64,000 nucleotides of DNA from Pseudorasbora parva. Taxonomy: Eukaryota; Chordata; Actinopteri; Cypriniformes; Gobionidae. The stretch covers positions 27,063,815 to 27,127,814 of the forward strand of contig NC_090187.1 in assembly GCF_024679245.1 (NCBI RefSeq). Direction: 5' to 3'. The translations under genes and the position numbers were made by a program. Below, in pieces: positions 23,415 to 36,140 of the stretch. Within the stretch, counting starts at the first letter, position 1; the number at the start of each line of letters is the position of its first letter. The notes beneath the pieces were generated by a model. That model made no database searches and was not told where the DNA came from. It was given only the letters and a program-made list of their open reading frames with translations.

Positions 23415-23515
23415 GAACTATCCACGTGTATGTCTACATCGTGTGATTCCGCGTGTATGTCTACGCCAAAACAAACCATCATCTCCGCGTGTATGTCTAC
23501 GCCATGTGATTCTGC
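23415..23515. repeat. Short minisatellite, CGTGTATGTCTACGCC
   Basis: Three copies of CGTGTATGTCTAC(G/A)(C/T)C are spaced about 30-40 bp apart, with GTGATTC repeated between them. The array is small and imperfect. Confidence 0.65.
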
Positions 23516-23714
23516 CAAACTGATCTCACAGAATAAATATTTATAGCCTAATTTTATATTTTGGAGCAACTAACTCCACTCCTACCCTAAACCTACCCAC
23601 TCTCAACAATATAAAACACGTAACAGGCCAATAAATGTATAGTCACATGTATTTATTGCAAAAACTGACCAAAAAACTGTATAAAAGTATTAACTCATGT
23701 TGCATTCCAAGTCT

Positions 23715-23787
23715 TCTGAAGTCACATGAAGAATACGATATCTTCACATGAAGTATTCACATGAAGAATACGATATCTTCATGTGAA
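23715..23787. repeat. Local direct and inverted repeat, CACATGAAGAATACGATATC
   Basis: CACATGAAGAATACGATATC occurs twice in tandem about 33 bp apart, and each copy can pair with CTTCATGTG downstream. The stretch could fold into alternative hairpins. Confidence 0.7.
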
Positions 23788-23805
23788 GAACAGAGTTGAT
23801 CTTAA

Positions 23806-24600
23806 AAGGTTGCTTCAGCGATTAGCATATGGCTTTGTATCAGTAGAAACCCTGGAGTATATTCAAATGATTGTGCTTTCCCCCCTCATATCCCCCTGAG
23901 ACAAGAGATTATTGCATTTTATTTCTGGAAAAATTCCTCCTATGATGCAAATTGACAATATTTGCATCATAGGAGGAATGTTTGGCCAAAGGCTAAAGAC
24001 TACAGCCAGCAGAGGGAGCCATTTCCGCATGTTTTGAACCCGCACATGGGGGATGGGAGATCACACTCAGAGCTCAGCTCGCAGCTGCAGGCACTCATTT
24101 AAATGGAGCTATGGTGAGAAATGTAAGTCTTTTAACTTTTATTATTAATTTCTATGAAAGTTAAGCTTGCAAAGGGATGAACTGAAACGCGGCAGACTGA
24201 ACTCGTGTTGTGAATGTATGCCACGAGTGTAGTCGCGATTACCTCAGCTCTCATCACGAGAGCTCATCAGCTCATTTATCTCACTCCTGCAGTTAGTGCT
24301 CAGTGCTGTGATACTCGCGCGGCCACTCACTCATTATATTGAGCAGACACGTTCAGTTTTTAATTGTAATGTCTTCTCCAACTCAGTCACAGTAATCCAG
24401 TAGTGGTGGCTTTGGGAATGTCCTCACAGGGCAGCGAAGCATTCTGAGAATTGTAGTCTTTCATCCCCATGAGACAAACATACATTTTCTGTCTTTTCTC
24501 AGTCTAGAAGGCACCAAATTCAAAAATAATTTCACGTTTCTACTACATTGATGACCCAGTTTAAATACAGATTAATCTTCCCAGTCGCTGAAGTACCCCT
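23806..24600. mobile_element. TTAA-flanked nonautonomous element with internal hairpin
   Basis: The left end AGGTTGCTTCAGCGATTA, after one extra A, and the right end TCGCTGAAGTACCCCT are inverted and flanked by TTAA at 23802-23805 and 24601-24604. The 795-bp body contains a perfect 20-bp stem hairpin (23933-23979) and the phrase TTGTAGTCTTTCATCCCCAT. No protein is encoded. It is piggyBac-like by target site only. Confidence 0.75.
23933..23979. repeat. Perfect 20-bp stem-loop
   Basis: ATTCCTCCTATGATGCAAAT is followed after a 7-nt loop (TGACAAT) by its exact reverse complement. It lies within the TTAA-flanked element 23806-24600. Confidence 0.95.
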
Positions 24601-24703
24601 TTAATGTTTTAGTCGTTGAAATGATGATCACGCTCCTTTGTGAAGAGAACTCCCATGCACTCGTTAATATTTCTCATTAAAATGATACACAAGGCAAGTT
24701 TAG

Positions 24704-24822
24704 AATGACGCGATCGGTCACGAAACACAAGAGACAATGGCATTTTACAATCAAAGTTGACGTAATGACGCAATTGGTCACGAGACACACGACAGCCAAT
24801 GCTGTCAAAGCTGACGTGACGT
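24704..24822. repeat. Tandem duplication rich in TGACG motifs
   Basis: Two related units of about 60 bp read ATGACGCGATCGGTCACGAA and ATGACGCAATTGGTCACGAG. Together they hold several CRE-like TGACG cores (TGACGTAATGACG, TGACGTGACG) and inverted CCAAT (ATTGG). This could be promoter-like, or the end of an unrecognised element. Confidence 0.6.
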
Positions 24823-25014
24823 TTCTTCCGGCGAGAAAATATTTGAAATCTATTATTAATCTTTGGCGGATGGACTCGACATTACTGATCGCTTTTGGGG
24901 ATTTTCTTCACACAAATCAATCGTTTGGCCTTGGGACACTTGGGATATTTGTAGTTTCTGAATAAACTGTGCATGCAGTCGTATCTGCCTGTTATATCCT
25001 GTTTTTTATAATCC

Positions 25015-25068
25015 ACAAATGGGTAGGTTTAGGGAAGAGTTTGAGTCACCCGTTCAAAATGTGTCTGA

Positions 25069-25104
<36 letters not shown>

Positions 25105-25265
25105 ACAACAATCCATTTATAAATGGATTTATAAACATATTAAATTGAAAATGTAAAAATGTTGAATGTTTCTTGTGATGGGTAGGTTTAGGGGCAGTGT
25201 GTGTGTGCGTGTGTGTGTGTGTGATGGGTAAGTTTAGGGGTAGGGGCAGTGTAGGGGATAGAATG
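25015..25265. repeat. (GT)n with GGGTAGGTTTAGGG dispersed repeat
   Basis: Two GT tracts (about 25073-25103 and 25198-25224) are interleaved with GATGGGTAGGTTTAGGGGCA-type phrases. These are the inverse of the AACCTACCCATC repeat at 8690-8935. Confidence 0.7.
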
Positions 25266-25499
25266 AAACATTGAAGGCGTTGATAAACACGCTAAAAAGC
25301 GATCATGCATCTTGATAGCATGCCAAAATGGCATACGAATTGGCATGTCATACATTCGCCCCCACTGGCCCTGGCATACACTAGCACGCTCGCTTTCGGC
25401 CCGACAGTAGAAATGCGGCTAGTGTGTTCTAGCAACCACCTGGAATGCCCTAGGAACTATATTCAAAACACCCTAGAATCAACCCAGATTTCTGAACCC

Positions 25500-26867
25500 C
25501 TTTAACATTTCATACCATTTAAAAAGTACTGGATAGGTTATTTGCACATCTCTAACACATCTCTAACTCATATATAACTAGTTGAACAGGACTGGTGTTA
25601 AAGAGAGAATAGAGCGTGGGTTGTTTTGGAATTGTGCTATCTGAGAGATATGGCTGTATGGGCCTCTTTGGTTTGGCAGCAGTGTAAGTGTGAGGAAAAC
25701 TGAGACTGTCGTACTTCACAGAGGGTCCTCTGCCCTACCCGATCTTAAACTGGCAGGGAAACAAAGTGTGGCTGTTCACGTTACGCTCTCATCCAAGTTT
25801 TATTATTTATGAAAACCATGACGGTGTTTGATTTCCTCCTATGCTTTATCATTATGTCAGCGCTTGCGTATGAAAACACAGAGGTTAACGGGAAAGTGGG
25901 AGATGTCTTTTTACCTTTTGTGACGCAGATGGGCTGTGTTTTCCTACTGACAGCTGGATTGTGCGTGTGTAAGTGAGCAAATATACCTTGTTTGATCTGG
26001 CGGTAGTTTGCGTCCAATCAGCATGGCCTCTGAAGCCACAATATGTCATTTAAATGAGCCATGCCATCCAACAGGGCAAGCTAGGAGAAAAGAAACTGGA
26101 GAACACCCACCAAAAGTGTGTGTGTGTGTTGGACAAACGGGTAAGAGAGATCAGCAAGGTCACCCATCGGACAGGAAACAGACTGATGACTCGTGACCTT
26201 GTCAGTATGTATCATTGGTGCTATCAGGGATAAACACACACCCATTACAAAAGTAGAAGCTATCCCAAGTTCTCCATTTTAGTGCAGGGAATTCTGTAGT
26301 TCATGATTTCTCCTATGTAATGAGTGTCTTTCAATCTTTTGACACGTATAATCAAACCAGTGTGATCATTCTAGGCTGGTCCCTGCGGTATAAGCGAACT
26401 GGAGTGATTATAGAGTTCAGTGTGTGACGTTCGCACTAAATTGAAGGACTGGTTGAGCAGCTGTCATTTGTATGCCTGAAACATTTAGTGTATTTAAATT
26501 TTCACAGAAGTAGACTTCTAGAAAAAGTTTACAGATGGTACCTACACCCTGATGTCCATGGCAGCAACCAAAATAAAGTAAATCACCTAAAGCTGGTTGA
26601 TGCCAGCATGTTTTATTGCTGCTTTTTCAATAGTGTGTATATGTTTGTATATTCCGGGAGGTTGCTAGGGCTGTTCTATGTAGTTCCTAAACTGTACTGG
26701 GTGGTGTCTAGGGCACTTTGGGCGTTTAAGAAGGTGTTCTGTTGTGTTCCGCTAATAATTTTTTCGTTTTTTTGGGGGGACGGCCGATGCCGAGCAGGGT
26801 GGACGATGGCCAATATAAAGCCTTGTGATATTCTAATCGTGATTACAGATGCCACAATTACATAATA
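25500..26867. other. No gene recognised
   Basis: The 125-aa frame at 26488-26865 and the 62-aa frame at 26008 have no recognisable domain. No element termini are seen before the hAT end at 26876. Confidence 0.4.
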
Positions 26868-27516
26868 TGCATATGCAGGGCCGCATTAAGACTTCAAGGG
26901 GCCCCTGGGCTTTTGCCCCTTTGGGGGCCCTTCATCCATTGGAACTGCATAATTAATTGTTTAAAGTTATGGTCCCACCCCTTTTACCCCACCAGGTGGC
27001 AACAAGTGACTGTTAAAAATGCATTTGTCATTGAATCATTGATCTTTTCAATTACAAAATTATCACAAAGCCTTTTATTTTACGGGAATAAATGGTATTT
27101 AAAAACATCCAAATCTATAAGTCTGTTATATAAAATACACAAAAATAAGTGAAAAAGTGCTCTTCCAGGTACTTAAAGACACCATGAATAGGAACTAAAA
27201 TGTGCTTTTAATATAATAATTATTTTTTTAAATACAGAGATTAAAAACACATTTTAGTTCATATTCATGGCGTCTCAAAATGTTCTTAAGATTATCGTAG
27301 GAAACATGTATGATAAGGCCTATTTAATTACATGTAGCCTATGCAGAATCTTTTGTATCAACGTTGCCCTAGATAAAAATTATTATATTCCACAGCTCTA
27401 GTGTGGTGGCTAGCTAACTACTGGGATCTCAACTAAGTTGTAAAGTTTAAAAGGAGATAATTATTTTAATAGACTATCATATCTAGCTATCTGCTGCTAG
27501 CCTACTGTATCACAAC

Positions 27517-29123
27517 CAGTGATGCCAGTAAGGCGTTACTCTGATCTGACCACTTTTTTTCCAGTAACGAGTAATCTAACGCTTATCAAAATTTTCAGCC
27601 TGAGTTCGGCTGGAGCCTGTTTTTTATTTATTTATTTTTACCTTGTTGCAGCCATTAAAATAGTTCAGTTTTGTTTTTAATGTCAAAGTAGTTATTTTTC
27701 GTTTCGTTTCTTTATTAACCTAATTTAGAAAAATGTTCAGAGCAATTTTTTGTTTGTTAAATTAAAGTTTATATAGGCAAGACAATTCAAGAGTTGGTTT
27801 GAGAGACTAGGCTATTAAACATGCGGTTAACTCACTGGGTCGTCACATAAAAAAATTAAAACTTTAATTTAACAAACAAAAAATTGCTCTAAACATTTTT
27901 CGAAATGAACTTAATAAAGAAACGAAACGAAATATAACTAGGCCTACTTTGACATTAAAAACAAAGTAGGCTAGTTATTATACCACCACAAAGGCATTTT
28001 TGACGAGCTGAGGCAGGCTGATAGATTAGCCTACTGCTCACAACGGCGCTCAAAAAAACGAAACGGGCTACACAATCTAAAGAAAAAAAAAAGTACATGC
28101 AGGTTGTCTTATAGCCTACCTTACACTTCAGCAAAATTAATATAAATCCGATCTTCAATTCCCGCGGTATATGCTCATTTAACGGAGTTCACATCAAAGC
28201 AAAAGATTCCAGCATTTTATTCAGCAGCCCATTTCAAATTCAAAGATCGCAATATGAGAGAGAGTGGCCTAAGCACTGGTAAGATCATTTAGTCTCATTA
28301 ATTTATACTGAAGATGATTGTGTTTTGTGTGACTTATTTTAAAGTTTCATTTACGGCCATATGCGTTGGCTTAATTGCTTTACTCATTTGCAGCGATGCT
28401 GCAGTAGCCTAGCACCATCATATCTATCTGACTACAACATAACACGCTCTCACACATTTATTTTTTAATTATTTGCCAGGAGTAAAATTAACACATGTGG
28501 TTTAAACAACCAGATACATTTACATCTGTCCGGTTTAGTTTGAAATGCTTTCATGCACCTTCTGAATTGGTTTGTTTGAGCGATCGGAATTAAATACGTG
28601 TCGAAAGACTCTTGGAAGGCATTTAGGCCTACTCCTGGTCATTTCGCAATCAGATAGATAGGCCTACCTGGTCAGTGAAAACGAATGAAGGAACCAGTTG
28701 TAAAAAGGCCATAACTCTAGCAGCTGCACTGAAGAAACGGACTCTTTAACCCTGCGCGAGCCATATCTTGACAGTGGCGCAAGCTATCATGGTCTCATGT
28801 AGTTTCCACCAGCACATCTCATTGTTCATTTTAATTATTAAAATAAATATAAAACGAAGGAGAAGCCTAAAAAAAGGGGCGTAAAAAGTCGGGGCCGTCA
28901 GGCTCGGGCATAATTGCAATAAAGTGTGTTGCCAAAAACGGTTGTCATTTCTATTTTGAGGCGGCAGCGGTGTTGTTGGCAACTGCTGAATGTAACTAAT
29001 AAAGTAACTTGTAATCTAACTTAGTTACTTTTAAAATCAGGTAAACTGTAAAGTAACTAAGTTACTTTTTAAAGGAGTAATCAGTAATCAGATTACTTTT
29101 TCAAAGTAACTGTGGCAACACTG
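27517..29123. mobile_element. hAT element with perfect 8-bp TSD ATCACAAC
   Basis: ATCACAAC occurs immediately on both sides (27509-27516 and 29124-29131). The ends CAGTGATGCCAGTAAGGCGT and AACTGTGGCAACACTG are inverted, with GTTACT/AGTAAC subterminal repeats typical of a common fish nonautonomous hAT. The 1607-bp body includes an internal inverted repeat of about 110-bp arms (27668-27780 and 27855-27968). No coding sequence is seen. Confidence 0.88.
27668..27968. repeat. Internal inverted repeat of the nested hAT
   Basis: TTTTTAATGTCAAAGTAG, GTTTCGTTTCTTTATTAA and AACAAACAAAAAATTGCTCT recur in inverse order on the two sides of a spacer of about 75 bp. The structure is a foldback inside a nonautonomous element. 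Confidence 0.75.
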
Positions 29124-29248
29124 ATCACAACCTACCGGTACATGCTGGTGATTCCTTTTCCCCTTCACCGTTCTGACGTTCTACTTTATCTTGCACTGTT
29201 TTTCTGTTTTTGCGCACTACTTTTATATTACGAGACATTGCTGTCACA

Positions 29249-29310
29249 CAGTGGCGGAGCCAGGATTTTTTTTTATAGGGGTGGCCGGGCAGGGGCCAGC
29301 AACCATTCTG
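29249..29310 (+). mobile_element. hAT left-end fragment (CAGTGGCGGAGCCAGG)
   Basis: A CAGTGGCGGAGCCAGG terminus of the kind seen on hAT elements is followed by GGGGTGGCCGGGCAGGGGCC. I could not find a matching right end in the window, so the boundary and element type are uncertain. Confidence 0.45.
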
Positions 29311-30600
29311 CTGTGGCACAGAAATCTTTACTATTTCAACATAAAAATTTGTTTGACTATATACTGGACTGTTTTAGTGACTACAACACAAATAAAAACA
29401 GTTAATTTGTACTTAATTGTAATTTAGATAGTATAGTGAATTAGTGAATTAGATCATGGAATACTGAGTGAATTTGACAATTTCTTAGTGTTATTCCCCA
29501 CCTCCAGGCGAGGGGCTTACATTATAGCTAAAGTTTACCCTGCTCAGTCAGCTTGGTTCTGATTCTCAAAAACCCAATAGATTGTTCTCCATTGTTGCAT
29601 CGTTCATGGATGATACATGCAGATAACTACATAGCCTAAATTATTCAATCTTTAGGGCTATTGAATTTTATATAATCAATTAACTCTTCAACAGTTCTGA
29701 GTTATTCTGTAAGGACTGTTTCTAAACCTTGCAACGGTAAAGACTGAATGTTAGTAAAGTAAATACTTTCTATATTAGTTGTCAAAATAAATAATTGCAA
29801 CAGTTCTGTCAAAAATTAAACCCAGTAAAAGAAAAAAAGTGTGTTCTCTATTGAATCCCTATGCAAGAATATGAATTTATTTCAATTATATAATAAGCAC
29901 AGAAGTCAACATTTTATTTGATGCATTTAAATATTATACATTGCAAAATAAGCGCCTATATTTCAGTAGTTCAGTGCTCACATTTATTTGAGCATTAAAA
30001 AAAATCATATTATCAGCGTATGCCTTAGGCTATATTGCTATATTACATGGCAGAATATTTTAGCACATTTTCGCGTGATATTCAAGAGTTTGCTTCTCTC
30101 GGAATCTAGCAGAAGTGTCAAAAGTTTTCACATACGTCGTGTGAGCGAACATAATTTTACCGGTGAGGGTTCATGATTATTGCAGATTATTGAGCGGTCA
30201 CACCGCTCCGCTCCGATCTTTCTCGTCAGAACACCCTTGTATTGAAAAATGGTCGGGTTTAAATCGGGCTCATAATTACAGTTAATGTGTCGGGCATGGC
30301 CGGGCTCAGACAAAATAAGGGGCTCGGTGGGTCGGGCTTGATTTTTTGAGCTCTAAACTCCAACTGTGACTGCTGATTGCAGGGTTCATTGAGTGAGAGG
30401 GTTTGACTGACATTTCTCGAGCAGGACTTGCAAAGCCCGCATGTGCATTCAACGCGATAAAGCGTAATTTTAAAGGGACAGCCAACATATTATAAAATCC
30501 GGTTACAATATTTCCCGGCATCATCGGGGCCCTCCCCCAGCCCGGGGCCCTGGGCTTAAGCCCAGGTAAGCCCGTGCATTAATGCGGCCCAGTGTATATG

Positions 30601-30909
30601 TATATAATCATTCAAATAATTATTCATAATCACTTCAAATAAATAAATAAATAATAAATGACATTATTATACATTTAATATAAAAATCTCACACTAATTT
30701 AAATGTAGTAAAAAGTTAAAATCTGCTCATTTTATTTATATTTATTTTACTTAATATTTACTACATTTAAAATCATTTGAAAATATATTAAAATTGAAAT
30801 CTGTAACTTCTTTATTACAATCCTATTACAGTATTTCTCAGAATATTTTAGAAATATATGCACAAAAAAGAACTGAACAATTCTGTAAGTTTGTACACAC
30901 TGGGAATCA

Positions 30910-30996
<87 letters not shown>

Positions 30997-31186
30997 TAAA
31001 TAAATGTTTATTAGATATTCAAAGACATGTTTAAATTATTTAAATGTGTATTGCTGAATGCTGATGGTAGATGAGAAAGTATTGTTTTTGCCTGATACAA
31101 TAATATAAAAGCAGCGCTATAATACTTATTTTACTTTTAAAAGCTCTATTTAATAACGTATTAGATAGAACTGTTTATAAGAGACC
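30601..31186. repeat. AT-rich DNA with (AT)n array
   Basis: AT-rich unique DNA containing a run of about 39 AT units at 30913-30991. No gene is seen. Confidence 0.85.
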
Positions 31187-31190
31187 TTAA

Positions 31191-31579
31191 AGGTGCAGTA
31201 TTTTTGCAGTAAAATATCAAAAAAAAAAAACACCAGGCCAGTGTTATATAGTTTGCTCAGTTGAGTTCTTACAAAATCCCAAATGTTTTCTAACTATTTG
31301 TAAAATGTCATCTGTCAATTGCGTCATATCTGCGTTACTCTCAGTTTCTGGTTTTATTTGGCAGAAACACTTTACTCTTAGCAGGGTGCAACATTTGACA
31401 CAGCAACCGCTGAGCGAACGCACAGAGTAACTTCATACGTCAAATGTATCTAATATGATACACAGAGCTGCGTTACCTCATACTCATGACCGGAAAAGCG
31501 GGAAATAGCGCCCGCGACTGTCCCGTCCTGTCATAATAAAAGTCCTGTTGCTCGCAAACCGAGTGTTGCAGCTCGAAAC

Positions 31580-31583
<4 letters not shown>
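31191..31583 (-). mobile_element. Partial TTAA MITE, same family as 16533-17185
   Basis: It begins AGGTGCAGTATTTTTGCAGT after TTAA (31187-31190). On the opposite strand it matches the interior of 16533-17185, including CATACTCATGACCGGAAAAG and GGTTTTATT. The far end is lost in a CT array. Confidence 0.7.

Positions 31584-31661
<78 letters not shown>
31584..31661. repeat. (CT)n microsatellite
   Basis: About 39 CT units; the spurious Ser-Leu and Arg-Glu frames come from it. Confidence 0.95.
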
Positions 31662-31663
<2 letters not shown>

Positions 31664-33155
31664 ATATTGTATACTCTCTTGCGACATTCAAATTAAACAG
31701 TATTGTTTTTTCAGTGACCAATACTTAAACATCTAAATTTCTTCACTCTAATATTGTTTATTTGGTTGCATCCTTGGCCATAAAACTTTTTGCTAGCCGT
31801 CACATTTGGAGTGTGACTGAAAAGTTGCCACCTGGACAACAAGAAGTTGAAGGCATGAGAGGGAATGGAAGAAGCCTGAACGCTTAGTGGAAAGTCTTCA
31901 GTCACTTCCTGTGCTCTCAAAGGTGTGTTTATCTGTCTAACAATCCAGTCAGCCAGTCTAAGACCACCAGAGCTGTAACAACTGCATCAACACTTCAAAA
32001 GCCAAGGCTGCCAGTCTCTCTCTCTCTCAGGCTCTCTCCATCTGTTTCATTCTGAGTGGCTGGCAGTTGGTTTTTATCTCCTCTCTGAGACAGGGTTTTA
32101 AACAAAGGGCTCAGGTTAAACAGTATTACAGATGTCTGGTGATGGTATAGGTGAATGCACACATGCTTTCGTTTACTTTACTGGTCTTGCTTTACAAGGT
32201 TGTTTCAGTATGGATATGTGCGTTAGAGAGAGCCGGAGGTGTATTTCTTATATGAATATTTCAAACAGGAAAGATTATTGATGACCTCAGTAATGAGACG
32301 CGTGCGTGATTGTTCGGTCTCAATGAATGTGTTTCATTGATGAAAAGTGAGGACAGTACAGAATTAAGAGAAACACTTGGCTAATCACCAACTATATTTG
32401 CATAGTCATTTTTGATGGATTGTTTGTGAAGGATGCAGCAATGTGATAGCATACTTTACTGAGACTATCAAACATTCTTTGAATCAGCTCTTAAAAAGTA
32501 TTTTAGATAAAGTTTGTTTTTCCAAACATCTTAATAGAGTATATGCCCTGTTGTAACATTCTTCTTCATAATTGGTTCTGCTTTTTAAAAAAAAAATCAA
32601 AGCTGCATGATCAATAAAAATAAATAGAAAAACTGACTAACTATTGATAGATTGTTAGCTAGTTTGATAGATAGATGTATTGATAAATACATGAAAGTAG
32701 TTTTGATTAATATGCCTAACGTGCGCTCAGTGGGCCTGGACACATTAGTGGATAATGAGACACAGTGACTGGCATCTCTCTTTTTCAAACAGATTACATA
32801 AACAAAGAATATTTGTTTTCGATTTCAGCATTTCTTTGTTTGACATTTTGACATTTCAATGTTTCTTTAGACATAGGCTATGTCTCATATTTGTGTGACA
32901 AGTATTCACTAAGTTACAGTTCATTTTCTAAAGAGTATCAGATTGGGCTTCATTGACAGAGAGAGACTACAGATTGTGCATCATGTTTGTTTTCTTTATT
33001 TTGCAAAAATAAAAATAAAAATATTATGAGGATGCACAAATAAAATACGATTCTTAACAGATTCTAATGATGTATAACACGTGCCTGAATGCTAAAAAAT
33101 TGACAGAGTTGTTCACGTCTCTTTGGCACTAATAAGAAAATAATCAAGGTAGTCA
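31662..33155. other. No gene recognised
   Basis: Unique DNA with a weak GATA-like tract near 32640-32700. No exon or element boundary could be supported. Confidence 0.45.
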
Positions 33156-33163
33156 CGCCTGCT

Positions 33164-33528
33164 TAGGGCTGGGTGATATGGCCCAAAAAAAAATTATCAC
33201 GATATAATTTTCCATATCAGTCGATATCGATAAATATCACGATAAATGTAAAATCTTTATTTCTTAAAATTTAAAGGCATATTTTTGCTCCTCAGTGAAA
33301 TATGTAGAAAACAGACAGTTAACTGTGGTTTTAAACTATCCTTTATTGTCAAAACATGACAAACACTTCCCAAACAGGTGAACAATTTATTAAAACTAAG
33401 GTAGATTTATTTATTAAATCTTAATTGCGGTCAGCATTTTTGTACTCTACACTATATATCAATATCATTACTTATTGTGTAAGTAGTAAACCACTAAGGA
33501 CGCAAACGGCAAAAAAAAAGGTCCACTG

Positions 33529-33617
<89 letters not shown>

Positions 33618-34405
33618 AACACACACGCATCGTACATCTCACGGACACACACACCTCAGCGACAGTGGGCTGGTCGCGAGGAGGGAGAGTGCAAAGTTCA
33701 GTATTTGTAGATCTCCAGTAAGGGCTGTCTAGTCAATTTCATTCATTTTAAACATCATATGACATTATTTCTCTTTTGATACAGAATATGCTGAGTTATT
33801 AATAAATCATCAAAGACAATTATGATAGCGATCATCTACAAGTCCGATGTTTTAGTGATTATAGTTTGGTACAGTTAGCGTTAGCTTGTTGTAAGTCACC
33901 CACCGCAACTAACAAGGTAATAAGCCTGTGTGTGAATGAAGTTAATGTAGATTTACCGCTGTGCTGGGCTCAATGTTATATGGAAGAACTTCGAAGAAGC
34001 AGGATAATTTAATAATTAAATTTCGTGTGGTGAACATGAACCTATGATATTGATAAGCAGTCCACGCACGTACGTCGCTGTTTTATGTCGGATGGGATCG
34101 CCAAAATATCTCCAAACCACTAAAGTTGAGCGAACTAACTTGTCAGAGATATCCATGTCCTCCGAGCTGGTCGTGGGCTATGAGTTTTCTTCACTATCGC
34201 TCATTTTTATTGCTCCACTTCACTCTGATCCTCCAAGCCTGTCAGCCACTGACTGTAAACTATAGCGCATGCAGCACCCTGAAGCCCGGTCTGCAATACG
34301 CATGCGCAGCATTACGCATAACGCGTAAGCATTATATCGAGAATTTATCGAACTGTTGTCATCGTTTTATCTAGGAAAATTATATCGTTTTATTGCCCAG
34401 CTCTA
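33164..34405. mobile_element. hAT element with perfect 8-bp TSD CGCCTGCT
   Basis: CGCCTGCT lies directly before (33156-33163) and after (34406-34413). The ends TAGGGCTGGGTGATATGGCC and TATTGCCCAGCTCTA are inverted, with subterminal ATATCG repeats on both sides. It is a 1242-bp nonautonomous member of a common vertebrate hAT type. The short frames at 34044-34374 lack transposase motifs. Confidence 0.88.
33533..33616. repeat. (CT)n then (AC)n compound microsatellite
   Basis: About 34 CT units pass directly into about 8 AC units, inside the hAT element. Confidence 0.95.
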
Positions 34406-34439
34406 CGCCTGCTCAATCATCGACCTCAGAAGGTTAAAA

Positions 34440-34495
34440 AACTTCAGCCGTGGTGAGCATAAGACATTTCTTTCAAAAGCATTACAATATCTGTT
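34440..34495. repeat. End fragment of the TTTGGGGTCAGTA MITE
   Basis: TGGTGAGCATAAGACATTTC then TTTCAAAAGCATTAC match the 3' subterminal part of this family. No terminus is present. Confidence 0.5.
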
Positions 34496-34499
34496 ACCT

Positions 34500-36136
34500 G
34501 CACAAAAGGACATTTTTGTATGCCAGTCAATTTTTTTCACCCAGATGATGTAGTTACAGCATCCACCAGCAGGGGCTATTTGTTTGTAGTGTTTATTGAT
34601 GTATTGTTTTAAGCTGTAATTTTTGGACAGGTCTCTCTCTAAAAGCACATTTGGATCTCAAGAGACGAACTTTAATAAATTATTACATTGTCCTTTGGAC
34701 AGGTGTGATGTATCACACCCAACTCCTCTGCATCTGCATAAGTATTGTAATAGGTTCCAGAAACCACTGCAACGCTCACAGGAAGCTAATCAGATGAAAA
34801 AAGAAAGATCATACAAATATAATTGATTATAGAACCAGTAGAGCAGATCTCCAGTGACACGAAGGGGAATTGAATTAGCCTATAGCGGAGGTGTCCCGTC
34901 AGTTCTAGAATGGGAAGCATTTGTCCTGTTGGGCGGTGACAGTAGGTTTCGTTTTGATGTCTGCTGGGAGTTATAGACAGCAGGTTTTTCCCTGAAGAAG
35001 AGGGATGATTGGATGTAAGGTTTCCCCGTGGTAGAGTGAAAAATGCTCGGCGGCCATTGCAAGCAGAAGTGCAGACGTTAGGTCACACAGTCTGAGCTGT
35101 TTGCTCTGAACCCTGTTGTGACGGACTGCTTGGGGAGAGGACTTTTGCCAGATATAATGTTATGAGATGATGTGGACAGGCCTATTCTGAACGACTGCTA
35201 GAAAACATACCGACATTCCTAAATTCCAAATACAGAATCATAAAAACATGCATAAGCAATAAAACCTGCAGACATTTTAAAGGAATAGTTCACCCAAAAT
35301 GATTTTCCATCACCCTCATGTCATTTGAAACCCATTTATTTCTTCAGTCTGTCAGAGACGCACAAATAAACCATTTGTTTGGGTTAACTATTCCATGAAC
35401 AATTGTTCTTAATGAAATCTGGGAATAAACTCGAATGTTTGCCAATTTCATTACAATTTACATGCCAAGTTTTAGGCATTGTAGTATGACTGTATGTAGT
35501 TTGTAGTTATCCATATGTAGTTGGGTTCTCTTTATTTATTTAATCATTTACTGCATTAATTTTTTTTCTTTTCTTCCATATTTCTCTTTAAAATAGTGAT
35601 GGTGGTCCTTTATGATGGTGGTCCTTTGAGAATGTGATCTAGTTGAGGTTCATACAGCTGTGACGAACCGAGGATGACAGTAGTCTCTGTACTGCTCCGA
35701 GCAGCTGATGCTGGTTTTAATGCAGCACGGAAGAAATATTGACCAATTAGACTGTTGACCTGTCAGATCTTGCCTGAAGAGTAAGTGGTGGATGCCCTAG
35801 GGGATCCCTTGGCAACGAGGGGTCATTCTACAAAGAGGCTCTCATATCGAATTAGTATATTAATGTCAGTCTGGGTCACTGGTGTCATGTTCTAACCTTA
35901 TGGTTTTCATGAAATTCTGTTTAGTTGCTTTAGTAAAGTTGATGTACAGTGAAGACCAAGTGAAAAATGTAGTTATTAAAAATCTTAAAATTAATAAAGT
36001 TTTAGGATTTATTTTTTACATTTTGATCTAAGAATAAGAAATATTTAAGATGTTGCACCGTTTCTATAGCTTGCTAACCAAATAAGCGAATTTGCAAACA
36101 TTAATTTCAAATTTTAATAAATAAATTAGTTTTCAG
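34500..36136. other. Mostly unique DNA with one small MITE
   Basis: A 114-bp MITE (AGGAATAGTTCACCC to GGGTTAACTATTCC) lies at 35281-35394 after TTAA, with its right target site decayed. A short tandem duplication of GATGGTGGTCCTTTATGATG type lies near 35598-35627. No gene is seen. Confidence 0.55.
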
Positions 36137-36140
36137 TTAA

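Larger units (their letters stand above)
26876..30592. mobile_element. 3.7-kb hAT element with a nested hAT
   Basis: The ends CAGGGCCGCATTAAG and ATTAATGCGGCCCAG are inverted. Flanks are TGCATATG (26868-26875) and TGTATATG (30593-30600), a 7-of-8 match to the 8-bp duplication expected for hAT. GGGGCCC-rich subterminal stretches lie at both ends. No transposase frame survives. A second hAT with perfect TSD is inserted at 27517-29123. Bases 29249-29310 carry CAGTGGCGGAGCCAGGATTT, the left end of yet another hAT-like family. Confidence 0.75.

Noticed and set aside
26488..26865. 125-aa plus-strand frame
   Set aside because: Hydrophobic stretches but no recognisable family; ends just before a hAT element. 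Likely chance.
31484..31687. Arg-Glu and Ser-Leu repeat frames, also 33425-33721 and 53842-54250
   Set aside because: Translations of CT/GA microsatellites.
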